Source: Zhongshania antarctica (GTDB lineage Bacteria; Pseudomonadota; Gammaproteobacteria; Pseudomonadales; Spongiibacteraceae). Taken from it: a DNA stretch of 64,000 nucleotides. Each line of letters begins with the position of its first letter. The stretch's first letter is position 1. The stretch lies in assembly GCF_014202945.1 (NCBI RefSeq), contig NZ_JACHHW010000006.1, positions 1 through 64,000 on the forward strand. The letters run 5' to 3'. Positions 1 to 7,644 of the stretch are shown here, in pieces. The position numbers and the translations under genes are program-made. Under the pieces are notes generated by a model, which worked only from the letters and a program-made list of their open reading frames with translations, did not search any database and was not told the DNA's origin.

Positions 1-2
1 GG

Positions 3-62
3 AAGCCAGCACTCAATCGATTTATGATTGAATTTGAAGACCGCTTAGCGGATTATATTTAA
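3..62 (+). CDS. C-terminal end of a gene truncated by the left window edge
   Basis: An open frame runs from the window edge to a TAA at 60-62 and encodes a 19-residue tail ending in RLADYI. It is acidic and helical in character and resembles the end of a cytoplasmic protein, but it is too short to assign to a family. It would be transcribed towards the P450 gene, so the two would be convergent. Chance openness over 60 nt cannot be excluded. Confidence 0.3.
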   Translation, partial: KPALNRFMIEFEDRLADYI

Positions 63-85
63 CCTTGGCAGTTACACAGAATTAT

Positions 86-229
86 TTACAGGCTCAGCGT
101 CAGTGCAACCGTAGGCCAAGCCACCCGCCCCATATGCTGTATAGCAGCACCTAAAGCCTGCTTATTTAACGCTGCTAAATCTTCTTGCATAGTCATTACC
201 GTGCCATAATCAAAATTGAATGTACTCAT
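86..229 (-). CDS. Possible small protein of 47 residues downstream of the P450
   Basis: An ATG at 229 opens a 47-codon frame ending in TAA at 86-88. The product starts MSTFNFDYGTVMT and ends in a hydrophobic stretch (VAWPTVALTLSL). It lies 62 nt downstream of the P450 stop on the same strand, so it could be cotranscribed with it. No strong ribosome binding site is visible. It could be a genuine small protein, or the N-terminal remnant of a longer gene cut by a stop, since the sequence ends abruptly where a membrane segment would begin. Family not recognised. Confidence 0.3.
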   Translation of the reverse strand: MSTFNFDYGTVMTMQEDLAALNKQALGAAIQHMGRVAWPTVALTLSL

Positions 230-290
230 CCGCACATTACTCAAGCGATGATGCAATTATAAATATTCGACTTATTCACCAGCCCAATAG

Positions 291-1670
291 CTATTTCGCC
301 GTCAGCTTAACCATCATCTTGGTATAGCCTTTCACAAAGTTAGATTGCACGTACTCTGGTTCGCCAACGACGTCAATTTTGTCAAAGCGTGCCAACAATT
401 CTTCCCATAGAATACGCAGCTGCAGCTCTGCTAGGCGATTACCCATACACCGGTGAACACCAAAACCAAAGGACAAATGATTCCGCGCCCCTTTGCGATC
501 GACAAGAAACTCATCAGGCCGGTCGATAGCGCGCTCGTCGCGATTACCCGAGGCATACCACATAACGACTTTGTCGCCCTTCTTAATCACCTGACCATTG
601 AGCTCTACGTCGGTTTTCGCAATACGGCGCATATAGGCGAGCGGTGTTTGCCAGCGAATAATTTCAGATACCATATTTGGAATGAGGCTGGGATCGCTCT
701 TCAGTTTAATAAACTCATCGGGGAAGCGACTTAAGGCAAGCACCCCGCCGGTCATAGAATTACGCGTGGTATCATTGCCTCCCACAATTAACAGCGCTAG
801 GTTACCTAAAAACTCCAATGGCTTATTAATCAGATTTTTAGTGTCATCATTGCTCTGCAACATCCCAATCAGATCAAAGCCAACATCGCCACCCGCCGCA
901 ATTTCAGCTTCTTTCTTACGCCACAACTCGGAAAACTGCTTGGCCATATCCCTCATGCCATCGAATAACTCGTCAGTATTAGCTAAACCACCGGTAGTAT
1001 CGGCGCCACCACCCGCCAAATCAGACCAGTAAACGAGCTTTCGGCGCTTTTCGTAAGGGAAATCCAATAAGGTCGCCAACATTCTTGCCGTCAGCTCAAT
1101 TGAGACCTCCTCTACCCAGTCAAAGGGCGTATCCAGCGGGAGCTGATCTAAAACCTCTTGGGTTCGGCGACGAATCAAGCCCTCCATCTCTTTAAGGTTC
1201 TTCGGTGCCACAACCCCCTGAACCGCTTGGCGCTGTACATCGTGCTTGGGTGGGTCCATAGCAATGAACATCTCTAGTGCCAACTCTTTCGGTGTACCGC
1301 CGATAATAATGAACGGCTCGGCGGAGAACAGCTCGTGGTGTTTATCGACAAAGACAATATCGTCGTAGCGCGTAATAGACCAAAATGGGCCAAAAACGCT
1401 TTTCTTCTGATAGTGGACTGGGCACTCGTCACGCAGCCGTTTAAAGTACGACTCCCAACGGTTCTGTCTAAACAAAAAGGGGTTACTAACATCAATATCT
1501 TCTATCGCCAGCGTCGACACTTCTGGAATAGGGGTTTCCACAAATTCGGGAAACGCCTTGTAAATGCCCAGCGCAGATTTTGCCTTGTACATAATATGTC
1601 CGGCTTTGATTTGAAGGTGCATCGGAACAATTTCAGCACCTTTTTCAGCTACTAAGCTTACAATTTTCAT
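291..1670 (-). CDS. Cytochrome P450, CYP153-like terminal hydroxylase
   Basis: Soluble bacterial class I P450 (459 aa) that would use ferredoxin-delivered electrons to hydroxylate a hydrophobic substrate. Visible hallmarks are the I-helix oxygen-activation motif GGNDTT (around residue 297), the ExxR motif in EIIRWQTP (around 337), and the heme loop FGFGVHRCMGNRLAE with thiolate ligand near Cys408. The runs KKGDKVVMWYASGNRDE and RLAELQLRILWEEL, and the C-terminal VVGEPEYVQSNFVKGYT, closely resemble the CYP153 family. CYP153 enzymes omega-hydroxylate n-alkanes, fatty acids and some terpenoids. The gene follows the ferredoxin gene on the same strand (54 nt gap) with a TonB-dependent receptor further upstream. 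No ferredoxin reductase gene is present in the window, so electrons would come from one encoded elsewhere. Family-level call is strong; the substrate is not visible. Confidence 0.9.
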   Translation of the reverse strand: MKIVSLVAEKGAEIVPMHLQIKAGHIMYKAKSALGIYKAFPEFVETPIPEVSTLAIEDIDVSNPFLFRQNRWESYFKRLRDECPVHYQKKSVFGPFWSITRYDDIVFVDKHHELFSAEPFIIIGGTPKELALEMFIAMDPPKHDVQRQAVQGVVAPKNLKEMEGLIRRRTQEVLDQLPLDTPFDWVEEVSIELTARMLATLLDFPYEKRRKLVYWSDLAGGGADTTGGLANTDELFDGMRDMAKQFSELWRKKEAEIAAGGDVGFDLIGMLQSNDDTKNLINKPLEFLGNLALLIVGGNDTTRNSMTGGVLALSRFPDEFIKLKSDPSLIPNMVSEIIRWQTPLAYMRRIAKTDVELNGQVIKKGDKVVMWYASGNRDERAIDRPDEFLVDRKGARNHLSFGFGVHRCMGNRLAELQLRILWEELLARFDKIDVVGEPEYVQSNFVKGYTKMMVKLTAK

Positions 1671-1724
1671 CGCTATTTCAACCTTTAAAATTAAGCGTTA
1701 ATTATTATTCTTAGCTGACACCGC

Positions 1725-2045
1725 TTACATTTGAAACTCAGGTAAGCGCGCAACCATGCCATCCATCGCATCAGATACAATGATCTGGCACGCTAGGCGA
1801 GAGGTGTCGGTGCGCTCGGGCGTCAGGCCTAACATTTGCAACTCATCCTCAGTAGCACCACCAATGGCTTTAATGCAATCGCCATCGACAATGACATGAC
1901 AGGTGCCACAGGCACACACACCGCCGCAGTCAGCGTCTATACCGGGAATACCGTTATCCAAGGCGATTTGCATCAATGATTTTCCAGGCTCTAAATCAAC
2001 AGCGTGCTGTGTACCATTGTGTTCAATAAACGTAATACTGCTCAT
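1725..2045 (-). CDS. [2Fe-2S] ferredoxin, adrenodoxin type
   Basis: Small electron carrier (106 aa from the chosen start) expected to pass electrons from a ferredoxin reductase to the neighbouring P450. The adrenodoxin-type cluster ligands are visible: C-x5-C-x2-C in DCGGVCACGTC (about residues 40-49), with a fourth Cys near residue 86 in LACQIIV. The ATG at 2045 is preferred over an in-frame GTG one codon upstream, because a GGGAG ribosome binding site lies about 8 nt before it. The gene sits immediately upstream of the P450 gene with a 54-nt gap, an arrangement common for CYP153 and related class I P450 systems. No dedicated reductase gene follows. Confidence 0.9.
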   Translation of the reverse strand: MSSITFIEHNGTQHAVDLEPGKSLMQIALDNGIPGIDADCGGVCACGTCHVIVDGDCIKAIGGATEDELQMLGLTPERTDTSRLACQIIVSDAMDGMVARLPEFQM

Positions 2046-2165
2046 CACTTTCTCCCGTTGTAAAATAGACAGCTAGACTTATTTACTTCCCGTCAAACAA
2101 TCTACTTTCACGTCTAAAAATTATTTAAAAAGATGACATTAACAATAAATAATCAAACTAAATTT

Positions 2166-4685
2166 TTAAAATTTATACGTCGCATCCACACCAAAAGTTC
2201 GTGGTGGACCTGCTTGGAAATAATCGAATCCAAATCCGGCCTGTAAATTAATAGCATAGCCGTCGTATTCTTCTTGAGCCAAATTCTTTGCCCAGATAGA
2301 CACCGAGTAATTTTCATTAATGCCGCGCCACGTTAATCGCGTATTAACAAGCGCGTAGGCATCTTGTTTTATATTCTCGTATCCGCCTTTATCGTTATAT
2401 GCGCTGTACCATTGCTTGGCTTGGTAGTTAGCATTGACGTTCCAGCTAACATACCCGCTATCGCCATTATAAAGTTCGTAATCAATAGAAACATTTGCAC
2501 TTACTTTCGGCGCAGAGATGAGTTCGTTACCGGAGAGGTCAATCGTATCGTCAGGGTTATTCAGGGTTTGCGTATCCGACAATTCTAGCTCGGTATACTC
2601 TGTATCAAGATAACCAATACCCATCATCAACATTAATTTTTCAGTTGCTGCGAACATGATCTCGGCTTCCAAGCCGGCAATAGTTGAACCACCGGCATTT
2701 TCTAAAAAGTTGGAGACACCGACGACATTGATAAATTGCTGATCTTTATAGTCGTAGAGAAAGGCCGCAGCATTTACCCGCGCACGCTGATCGTAAAAAT
2801 CAGATTTAAAGCCTATCTCATAGGCATCTATGTACTCAGGCCGCGCATAGGCATCTTCGAAATCGCGCTCGCGATAGTAAGCGCCGCCATTAAAGTTTCC
2901 TGAGCGAAAGCCCTTGCTATAACTCAGGTACATCATAAAATCATCACTGAAGCGATAATCAAAGCCAAGCTTACCGGTAAATTCCTGCTCTTTGGCCGAC
3001 ATGGGTGTAGATGAGGCCGTTGTATAGGGGCCGTGTGTGTAACCGACTTGTCCCGTTGCTAGAAGATCTTCTAGTGTTACCTGCCCACTCAGTAAGTTCT
3101 CAAGAAAAACATCAATCTCGACAATACCGGCATCACCTCCGAGATTAAGCGGCACAAAAGGCTCGTCATATTGCGTGGTATTTCCGGGGACATAAGTGCC
3201 GCGCGGGCTGCCGTCGTAGCCTTCTCTAGAAATATTCAGGTAACTAAGATCAATTTCGTCAACGGTGTAGCGAATACCAAAATCGATACCAAAATCCGCA
3301 GTTACATCAAAGCGGAGCTGCGTATAGCCAGCATAACTGGTCTTATCTGTAATTATTTTCTGATCAAGCTGACCATAATCGAGTAAATAGGGATAAAAGC
3401 CGGTAGCGCCGGGGTAGGTTATTGCAACCCGAACATCCGGCGGCGTTGCATAAATTGCGTATTCATTATGCATATCCATTTTTTCTTCGGCGTAATATAG
3501 GCCGCCGATAAAATTAAACATGCCATCATAATTACTGGAAACTCGGAAATCCTGGCTAAACGCCTCGGTATCTACTGCCCACCGTATTTCCAGCAAGCCT
3601 TCAGGTGAGCCATCGGTATTCTGTTGCTGAGCATAATCTGAAATCCCAATTGAGGTAATACTGGTAAGCGTGTGGCTCTCACCCGTATATTCCAATTTGT
3701 TCACCAACATATCCGAATTAACAATAAGCGGGCCGGTAAAATTATCTTCTACCTCATGGTGGCCCAAATTTTTAGACGACGCCGAATAACCGTTATTATC
3801 AATATAGCCACTGCTGGCATCGCCTTGGGCAACGGAACCAGTCACGACACCGCCAGCACCAAGTAGGCCATCGCCACCATTAAGGTTTCCGCGTGGCTCA
3901 TTCCTTGACGCATTGGCCAATGAGTCATTTTGGCCATGCGTTAACTTCAGTACGTTGCTCAAATTTTCAGAAATTTGCCAATTCAGTGTTAACCGCAATG
4001 CCTGAAAATCAATAGAAGATAAATTGGGACCACCGGAGCGATTCTCGGTATAGCCAGTATTTCGAGAAAAAGAGTAGGCAATTCGTGCAGCCAATGTCTC
4101 GTCGATTAGCGTACCTTCAACACCCAAATCACCAACCCGAGAGTCATAATTTCCGGCGCCCAGTTTGGCATTTACATGCAGCCCGTCATCAATCATCGGC
4201 GTTTTGGTAATAATGTTAATAGCACCGCCAGTAGTGTTCTTCCCGTACAAGGTACCCTGCGGGCCACGCAACACTTCTAGACGTTCGACGTCAAAAAAAT
4301 TCATACCGTGGGTATACACCGCCCCCATATAAGACTCATCGGAATAAACACCAATGGGGCTAGCTTGGTTGGAGCTATAATCTGACATACTCACGCCGCG
4401 AATGGCGAATATAGGCTGCACCTCGCCAAAAGGGCCGCTTACTTGCATATTAGGAACTTGCGCAGAAATATCGTTTGCGCTTGCAAAGCCAAACTTCTCC
4501 AGCGAATCGGATGTCATGCCGGTGATAGCGACCGGCGTGTCCTGGGTACTTTCAGATCTCTTTTGTCCAGTTACTATTACCTCTTCGAGCATTGGTGCCG
4601 CGTGCGTTAATATCGGCAGCCCTCCTACACATGCCAAGGAAATACCCATTGCTAACGCCGACAAACGTCCCAGTTTTTTACACAT
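2166..4685 (-). CDS. TonB-dependent outer membrane receptor
   Basis: Outer membrane active transporter of 839 aa. An N-terminal signal peptide (about residues 1-29, ending THAA) is followed directly by a TonB box (EEVIVTGQKR) and a plug domain with the characteristic VERLEVLRGPQGTLYGKNTTGG segment. A long beta-barrel follows, ending in aromatic YKF as expected for BamA-dependent insertion. It belongs to the large class common in Sphingomonadales and marine gammaproteobacteria whose members import siderophores, steroids, terpenoids or other hydrophobic molecules. No N-terminal signalling (STN) domain is seen. Its position upstream of ferredoxin and P450 genes suggests it imports the P450 substrate, but this is inference. 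It is divergent from a small secreted-protein gene (about 140 nt between starts). Confidence 0.93.
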   Translation of the reverse strand: MCKKLGRLSALAMGISLACVGGLPILTHAAPMLEEVIVTGQKRSESTQDTPVAITGMTSDSLEKFGFASANDISAQVPNMQVSGPFGEVQPIFAIRGVSMSDYSSNQASPIGVYSDESYMGAVYTHGMNFFDVERLEVLRGPQGTLYGKNTTGGAINIITKTPMIDDGLHVNAKLGAGNYDSRVGDLGVEGTLIDETLAARIAYSFSRNTGYTENRSGGPNLSSIDFQALRLTLNWQISENLSNVLKLTHGQNDSLANASRNEPRGNLNGGDGLLGAGGVVTGSVAQGDASSGYIDNNGYSASSKNLGHHEVEDNFTGPLIVNSDMLVNKLEYTGESHTLTSITSIGISDYAQQQNTDGSPEGLLEIRWAVDTEAFSQDFRVSSNYDGMFNFIGGLYYAEEKMDMHNEYAIYATPPDVRVAITYPGATGFYPYLLDYGQLDQKIITDKTSYAGYTQLRFDVTADFGIDFGIRYTVDEIDLSYLNISREGYDGSPRGTYVPGNTTQYDEPFVPLNLGGDAGIVEIDVFLENLLSGQVTLEDLLATGQVGYTHGPYTTASSTPMSAKEQEFTGKLGFDYRFSDDFMMYLSYSKGFRSGNFNGGAYYRERDFEDAYARPEYIDAYEIGFKSDFYDQRARVNAAAFLYDYKDQQFINVVGVSNFLENAGGSTIAGLEAEIMFAATEKLMLMMGIGYLDTEYTELELSDTQTLNNPDDTIDLSGNELISAPKVSANVSIDYELYNGDSGYVSWNVNANYQAKQWYSAYNDKGGYENIKQDAYALVNTRLTWRGINENYSVSIWAKNLAQEEYDGYAINLQAGFGFDYFQAGPPRTFGVDATYKF

Positions 4686-4826
4686 CTAATTATTATCCTT
4701 CCGCAAAAAAACGTCCTCTAATGACAATACGATGCAAATTAATAAGGCAATAATCTAACTCATCGTTCGGCACAAGAGCACATTCGATACACACAGAAAT
4801 ATACATAAAATAACCCGGAGAAAAAG

Positions 4827-5261
4827 ATGTTAAAAACAAGTCTCGCTACGTCAATTTTTGCCATCTCACTATCAGCCGCACCGATCTTGTCCAATGCCCA
4901 GTCGATTACTGATATTTCAGGATTAACTGGCGTACTCAGCAGCACCCTCGGCGGAAGCGGTGTTGATATGGTGTTGCCCTCGCTCGTCACAAACGTAAGC
5001 TCGACTACAGAAATGATGGGATTAAACTCATCCCCACTTTTTAATGCCCTGCCCAACAACCCGCTTACCACGGGCTACAGTCTTATTCTTAACGGCCCAG
5101 AGCAGACCATAATTATCGGTGACCTTTTACAAGGAAACCTTATTATACCAGGGCTATTAAATGGACTGCCGGTAGCGAACGCCCTTCTCCCCACTCTTGG
5201 CGACCTAAAATCCATGCTGCCCGACACGCCAGCAGCTGGGCTTATCGACTCCCAACTCTAA
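4827..5261 (+). CDS. Small secreted protein of unknown function
   Basis: A 144-aa protein with a clear Sec signal peptide (about residues 1-24, cleavage predicted after SNA before QS). The mature part is low in charged residues and rich in Gly, Leu, Ser and Pro, with repeated LxGL/LLxGxL patterns (LLQGNLIIPGLLNGLP) and no cysteines. It would be periplasmic or extracellular. It is divergently transcribed from the TonB-dependent receptor gene and precedes an AraC regulator on the same strand, so it may belong to the same regulon. The ATG is preceded by a purine-rich GGAGAAAAAG ribosome binding site. Family not recognised; no function proposed. Confidence 0.75.
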   Translation: MLKTSLATSIFAISLSAAPILSNAQSITDISGLTGVLSSTLGGSGVDMVLPSLVTNVSSTTEMMGLNSSPLFNALPNNPLTTGYSLILNGPEQTIIIGDLLQGNLIIPGLLNGLPVANALLPTLGDLKSMLPDTPAAGLIDSQL

Positions 5262-5515
5262 TAACTTTGCTAGGGTCCACAGCAATCTAGCCTCATACCA
5301 TGCAGATGAAGTGTAGCTAGCAGAAATACGACTAATCCTGTCACTAAATCAATGTCGCGACCCCAGCAACTTAACATCGGTGAAAATTGTGCAGTAGCCG
5401 ATCATCGCAGTACGTACGCTCACCCACGTCGCTAGCTTGATAGCCAAATTAAGGGATTCTTGCTATTCTCGGCCCATGTGTTGATCTCTAAAAAAGCCAA
5501 TAATAATGGGGCAGA

Positions 5516-6538
5516 ATGACTGTACGAGTAAGAACTGGGTGCCTAAACGGATTTTCTGAGCTTATTGAAGAGCTACATGGTGACGCAGAGAAACTAATCA
5601 CTTCTGTCGGTATTGACTACACACGCGTTAAAGATGAAAACTATTTTTTCCCTTATCTCCAATTTATGGAATTACTGGAGTTAGTCGCTACTAATCTAAA
5701 TTGCCCAGATATTGGTCTTAAGTTGGCACTTAAGCAGGATCAAGCAATCCTTGGTCCGGTGGCATTTTTAGCTTTGTCAGCCAGTGACGTTCGAACCGCG
5801 TTAATCAGTGTGGGGCAGTTTCTATATCACTTTACACCTGCGATATCCCTATCTCTCGACGAAGCCGACCACAAGCAAAGCTATGTCTGCTTAGACCTAA
5901 GCTATTTAGATATTGCCGATTGCCGCCAAGCCGTCGAGCATGCAGTTGCATGCACCTATCACATCAGTCACTTAATCACGAATGACCATGTAAAGGCGCG
6001 TGCAGTGCACTTTCGCCATGCGAGAATGGCAGACCAGGGCACGTATGAGGCGATATTCCACTGCCCAGTAAAATTCAATCAAGCGAGAGACGCAGTGGTC
6101 ATTGACACTGATTTTTTGGATTTCCAACTCAGTTCTCACAATGCTCAGCTACACGGTTTGGTATCGAACTACCTGTCCATGGTCGAAACTGAACATAACG
6201 CCACCACGCAAGCAAATATTTTGCCGAGCAAGCAGGCGCGCCACTTAATCAAAAAGTTACTTCCAACGGGCCAATTATCTCGAAAAATAATAGCCGAGAA
6301 AATGAACCTACACGAGCGCGCACTGTATCGAAAACTACAAGTAGATGGCTACACGTTCGAGGCACTGGTTGATGAAGTGCGAACAGCAGAAGTTAAAAAC
6401 CTGCTTTCACAAGGCTCGATCCCGATGTCCCAAATTGCAGGATTACTCGGCTACAGTGAGCAGAGCTCATTTAATAGAGCATTTAAACGCTGGTTTAATA
6501 TGACACCCAAGCAATATCTTTTAGCAAACTCACATTAA
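5516..6538 (+). CDS. AraC-family transcriptional regulator (Arabinose_bd/HTH_18 type)
   Basis: A 340-aa regulator. Residues about 10-200 match the Arabinose_bd-type effector/dimerisation domain found in OruR/ArgR-like AraC proteins, with the usual ILGPVAFLALSASDVRTAL stretch. Residues about 235-335 form a double helix-turn-helix domain, with the second HTH in SQIAGLLGYSEQSSFNRAFKRW followed by TPKQY. Members of this class usually activate catabolic genes in response to a small hydrophobic ligand. Its location beside the receptor-ferredoxin-P450 group makes those genes the likely targets. The 250 nt upstream contain no other gene. Confidence 0.9.
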   Translation: MTVRVRTGCLNGFSELIEELHGDAEKLITSVGIDYTRVKDENYFFPYLQFMELLELVATNLNCPDIGLKLALKQDQAILGPVAFLALSASDVRTALISVGQFLYHFTPAISLSLDEADHKQSYVCLDLSYLDIADCRQAVEHAVACTYHISHLITNDHVKARAVHFRHARMADQGTYEAIFHCPVKFNQARDAVVIDTDFLDFQLSSHNAQLHGLVSNYLSMVETEHNATTQANILPSKQARHLIKKLLPTGQLSRKIIAEKMNLHERALYRKLQVDGYTFEALVDEVRTAEVKNLLSQGSIPMSQIAGLLGYSEQSSFNRAFKRWFNMTPKQYLLANSH

Positions 6539-6581
6539 GCCAGCAACACCCCAGAGATTCAGCTTCGATCCTAAAGCGACC

Positions 6582-6980
6582 TTATTCTTTGACTAAAAAC
6601 TGCGCCCTTGCCATCGCTATGGGCGCAGTTTCATCCTCCTGCCAGGCACTCACGCTCTCGTTAATCATACGCCTGCCAAGATAAACCAACTTGCAGCGCG
6701 AATGTGTAGCCACGTACTTGCCTGCTCGCACATAGTCCACCGCAAAATCGACGACCTTTGGAATCTTGTCATTTTTGCTGTGCTGCAAGATGTGGATCAT
6801 TGCCGACAACTCCATAAAGCCAGCAATAGCCCCGCCATGCAAGGCTGGCAGCGTTGGATTACCGATGTTGCTTTTTTTTACTGGGAGTAAAAAGCAAGCA
6901 TCCTCTCCGCCAATTTGAATACCAAGGGTGCGCGCATAGGGAACCTGGCTGATCCGCTGCTGAAACTCCGCGTCAGTCAT
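6582..6980 (-). CDS. PaaI-type hotdog-fold acyl-CoA thioesterase (second of pair)
   Basis: A 132-aa single hotdog-domain protein of the PaaI/YdiI thioesterase superfamily, expected to hydrolyse acyl-CoA or aryl-CoA thioesters in the cytoplasm. The conserved PALHGGAIAGFMELSAM segment carries the HGG motif and the acidic residue on the central helix used in this family. The ATG at 6980 follows a GGTGAG ribosome binding site. An in-frame GTG at 6986 would overlap the upstream stop. It is directly coupled to another PaaI-like gene. Such tandem pairs of dissimilar hotdog proteins occur in fatty-acid and aromatic degradation loci and may form a heteromeric enzyme. The substrate is not evident. Confidence 0.85.
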   Translation of the reverse strand: MTDAEFQQRISQVPYARTLGIQIGGEDACFLLPVKKSNIGNPTLPALHGGAIAGFMELSAMIHILQHSKNDKIPKVVDFAVDYVRAGKYVATHSRCKLVYLGRRMINESVSAWQEDETAPIAMARAQFLVKE

Positions 6981-6982
6981 TA

Positions 6983-7495
6983 TCACTCACCCCCTTTAAC
7001 GTGGCTCATTTTCAAGGCTTGGGCGGCGCGAAAGTCTCGGCGCATATCTGTAAACATCTCTAGCTCCATGCGAAAAAAGTTGCCCACCGCAGCCGCAATT
7101 GCATGTTCCGGGTCACCATGATGAGCGACAGCACGAGCAAAGATCACGCTCTCGCTGACCCGGTAAACCTCAGCATCGGCATACACCGTTAACCCGGGCG
7201 TCGCTGCGCGCATATAGTCTATACGCAAATCAATGGTCGGGGTCATGGCTAAATCATCCAATGCCGTCGCGGCGGCAAAGCCACAACAAGTGTCCAACAA
7301 TGCGGTAACGGCACCACCGTGAATAACACCCGTATCTGGATCACCAATCAATGCTTCGCTGTATGGCATAGACATGCCAACCCGATGGCGCTCTACATAC
7401 TCTGGGCGAATCCCTAAGGTCGTAAAATGATCGCCATCGTTGCCCGTTAACACGGTATCAACAAAGCGAAGGAGCTCTTCAAAATCCAATGCCAT
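6983..7495 (-). CDS. PaaI-type hotdog-fold acyl-CoA thioesterase (first of pair)
   Basis: A 170-aa hotdog thioesterase with the PaaI signature DTGVIHGGAVTALLDTCCGFAA: HGG, followed by the acidic residue of the catalytic helix. A DLRIDYMRAATPG strand follows, typical of the family. A C-terminal extension of about 30 residues after the hotdog domain is charged and not recognised. The stop codon abuts the next thioesterase gene, so the two are a translationally coupled pair. A strong terminator lies between this gene's start and the upstream symporter gene, so the pair is probably transcribed on its own from the 150-nt gap. Confidence 0.87.
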   Translation of the reverse strand: MALDFEELLRFVDTVLTGNDGDHFTTLGIRPEYVERHRVGMSMPYSEALIGDPDTGVIHGGAVTALLDTCCGFAAATALDDLAMTPTIDLRIDYMRAATPGLTVYADAEVYRVSESVIFARAVAHHGDPEHAIAAAVGNFFRMELEMFTDMRRDFRAAQALKMSHVKGGE

Positions 7496-7590
7496 TACTT
7501 ACCTCACAATACCTGTGCTGCCTATCACAAAAGGCTGCAGCGCTGCATTTTACCAAGTTAGCGCATAAAAGGGTGAAGACACCATAAGGT

Positions 7591-7623
7591 AAAAAAAAGC
7601 CGCTACCGAAAATCGGCAGCGGC
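7591..7623 (-). terminator. Rho-independent terminator after the symporter operon
   Basis: On the minus strand a 10-bp stem (GCCGCTGCCG / CGGTAGCGGC with one G-T pair) closes a 5-nt loop and is followed by eight T residues. It lies just downstream of the symporter stop at 7645 and separates that operon from the thioesterase pair. Confidence 0.9.
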
Positions 7624-7644
7624 GGTGGAACACGGTAATGAAAT

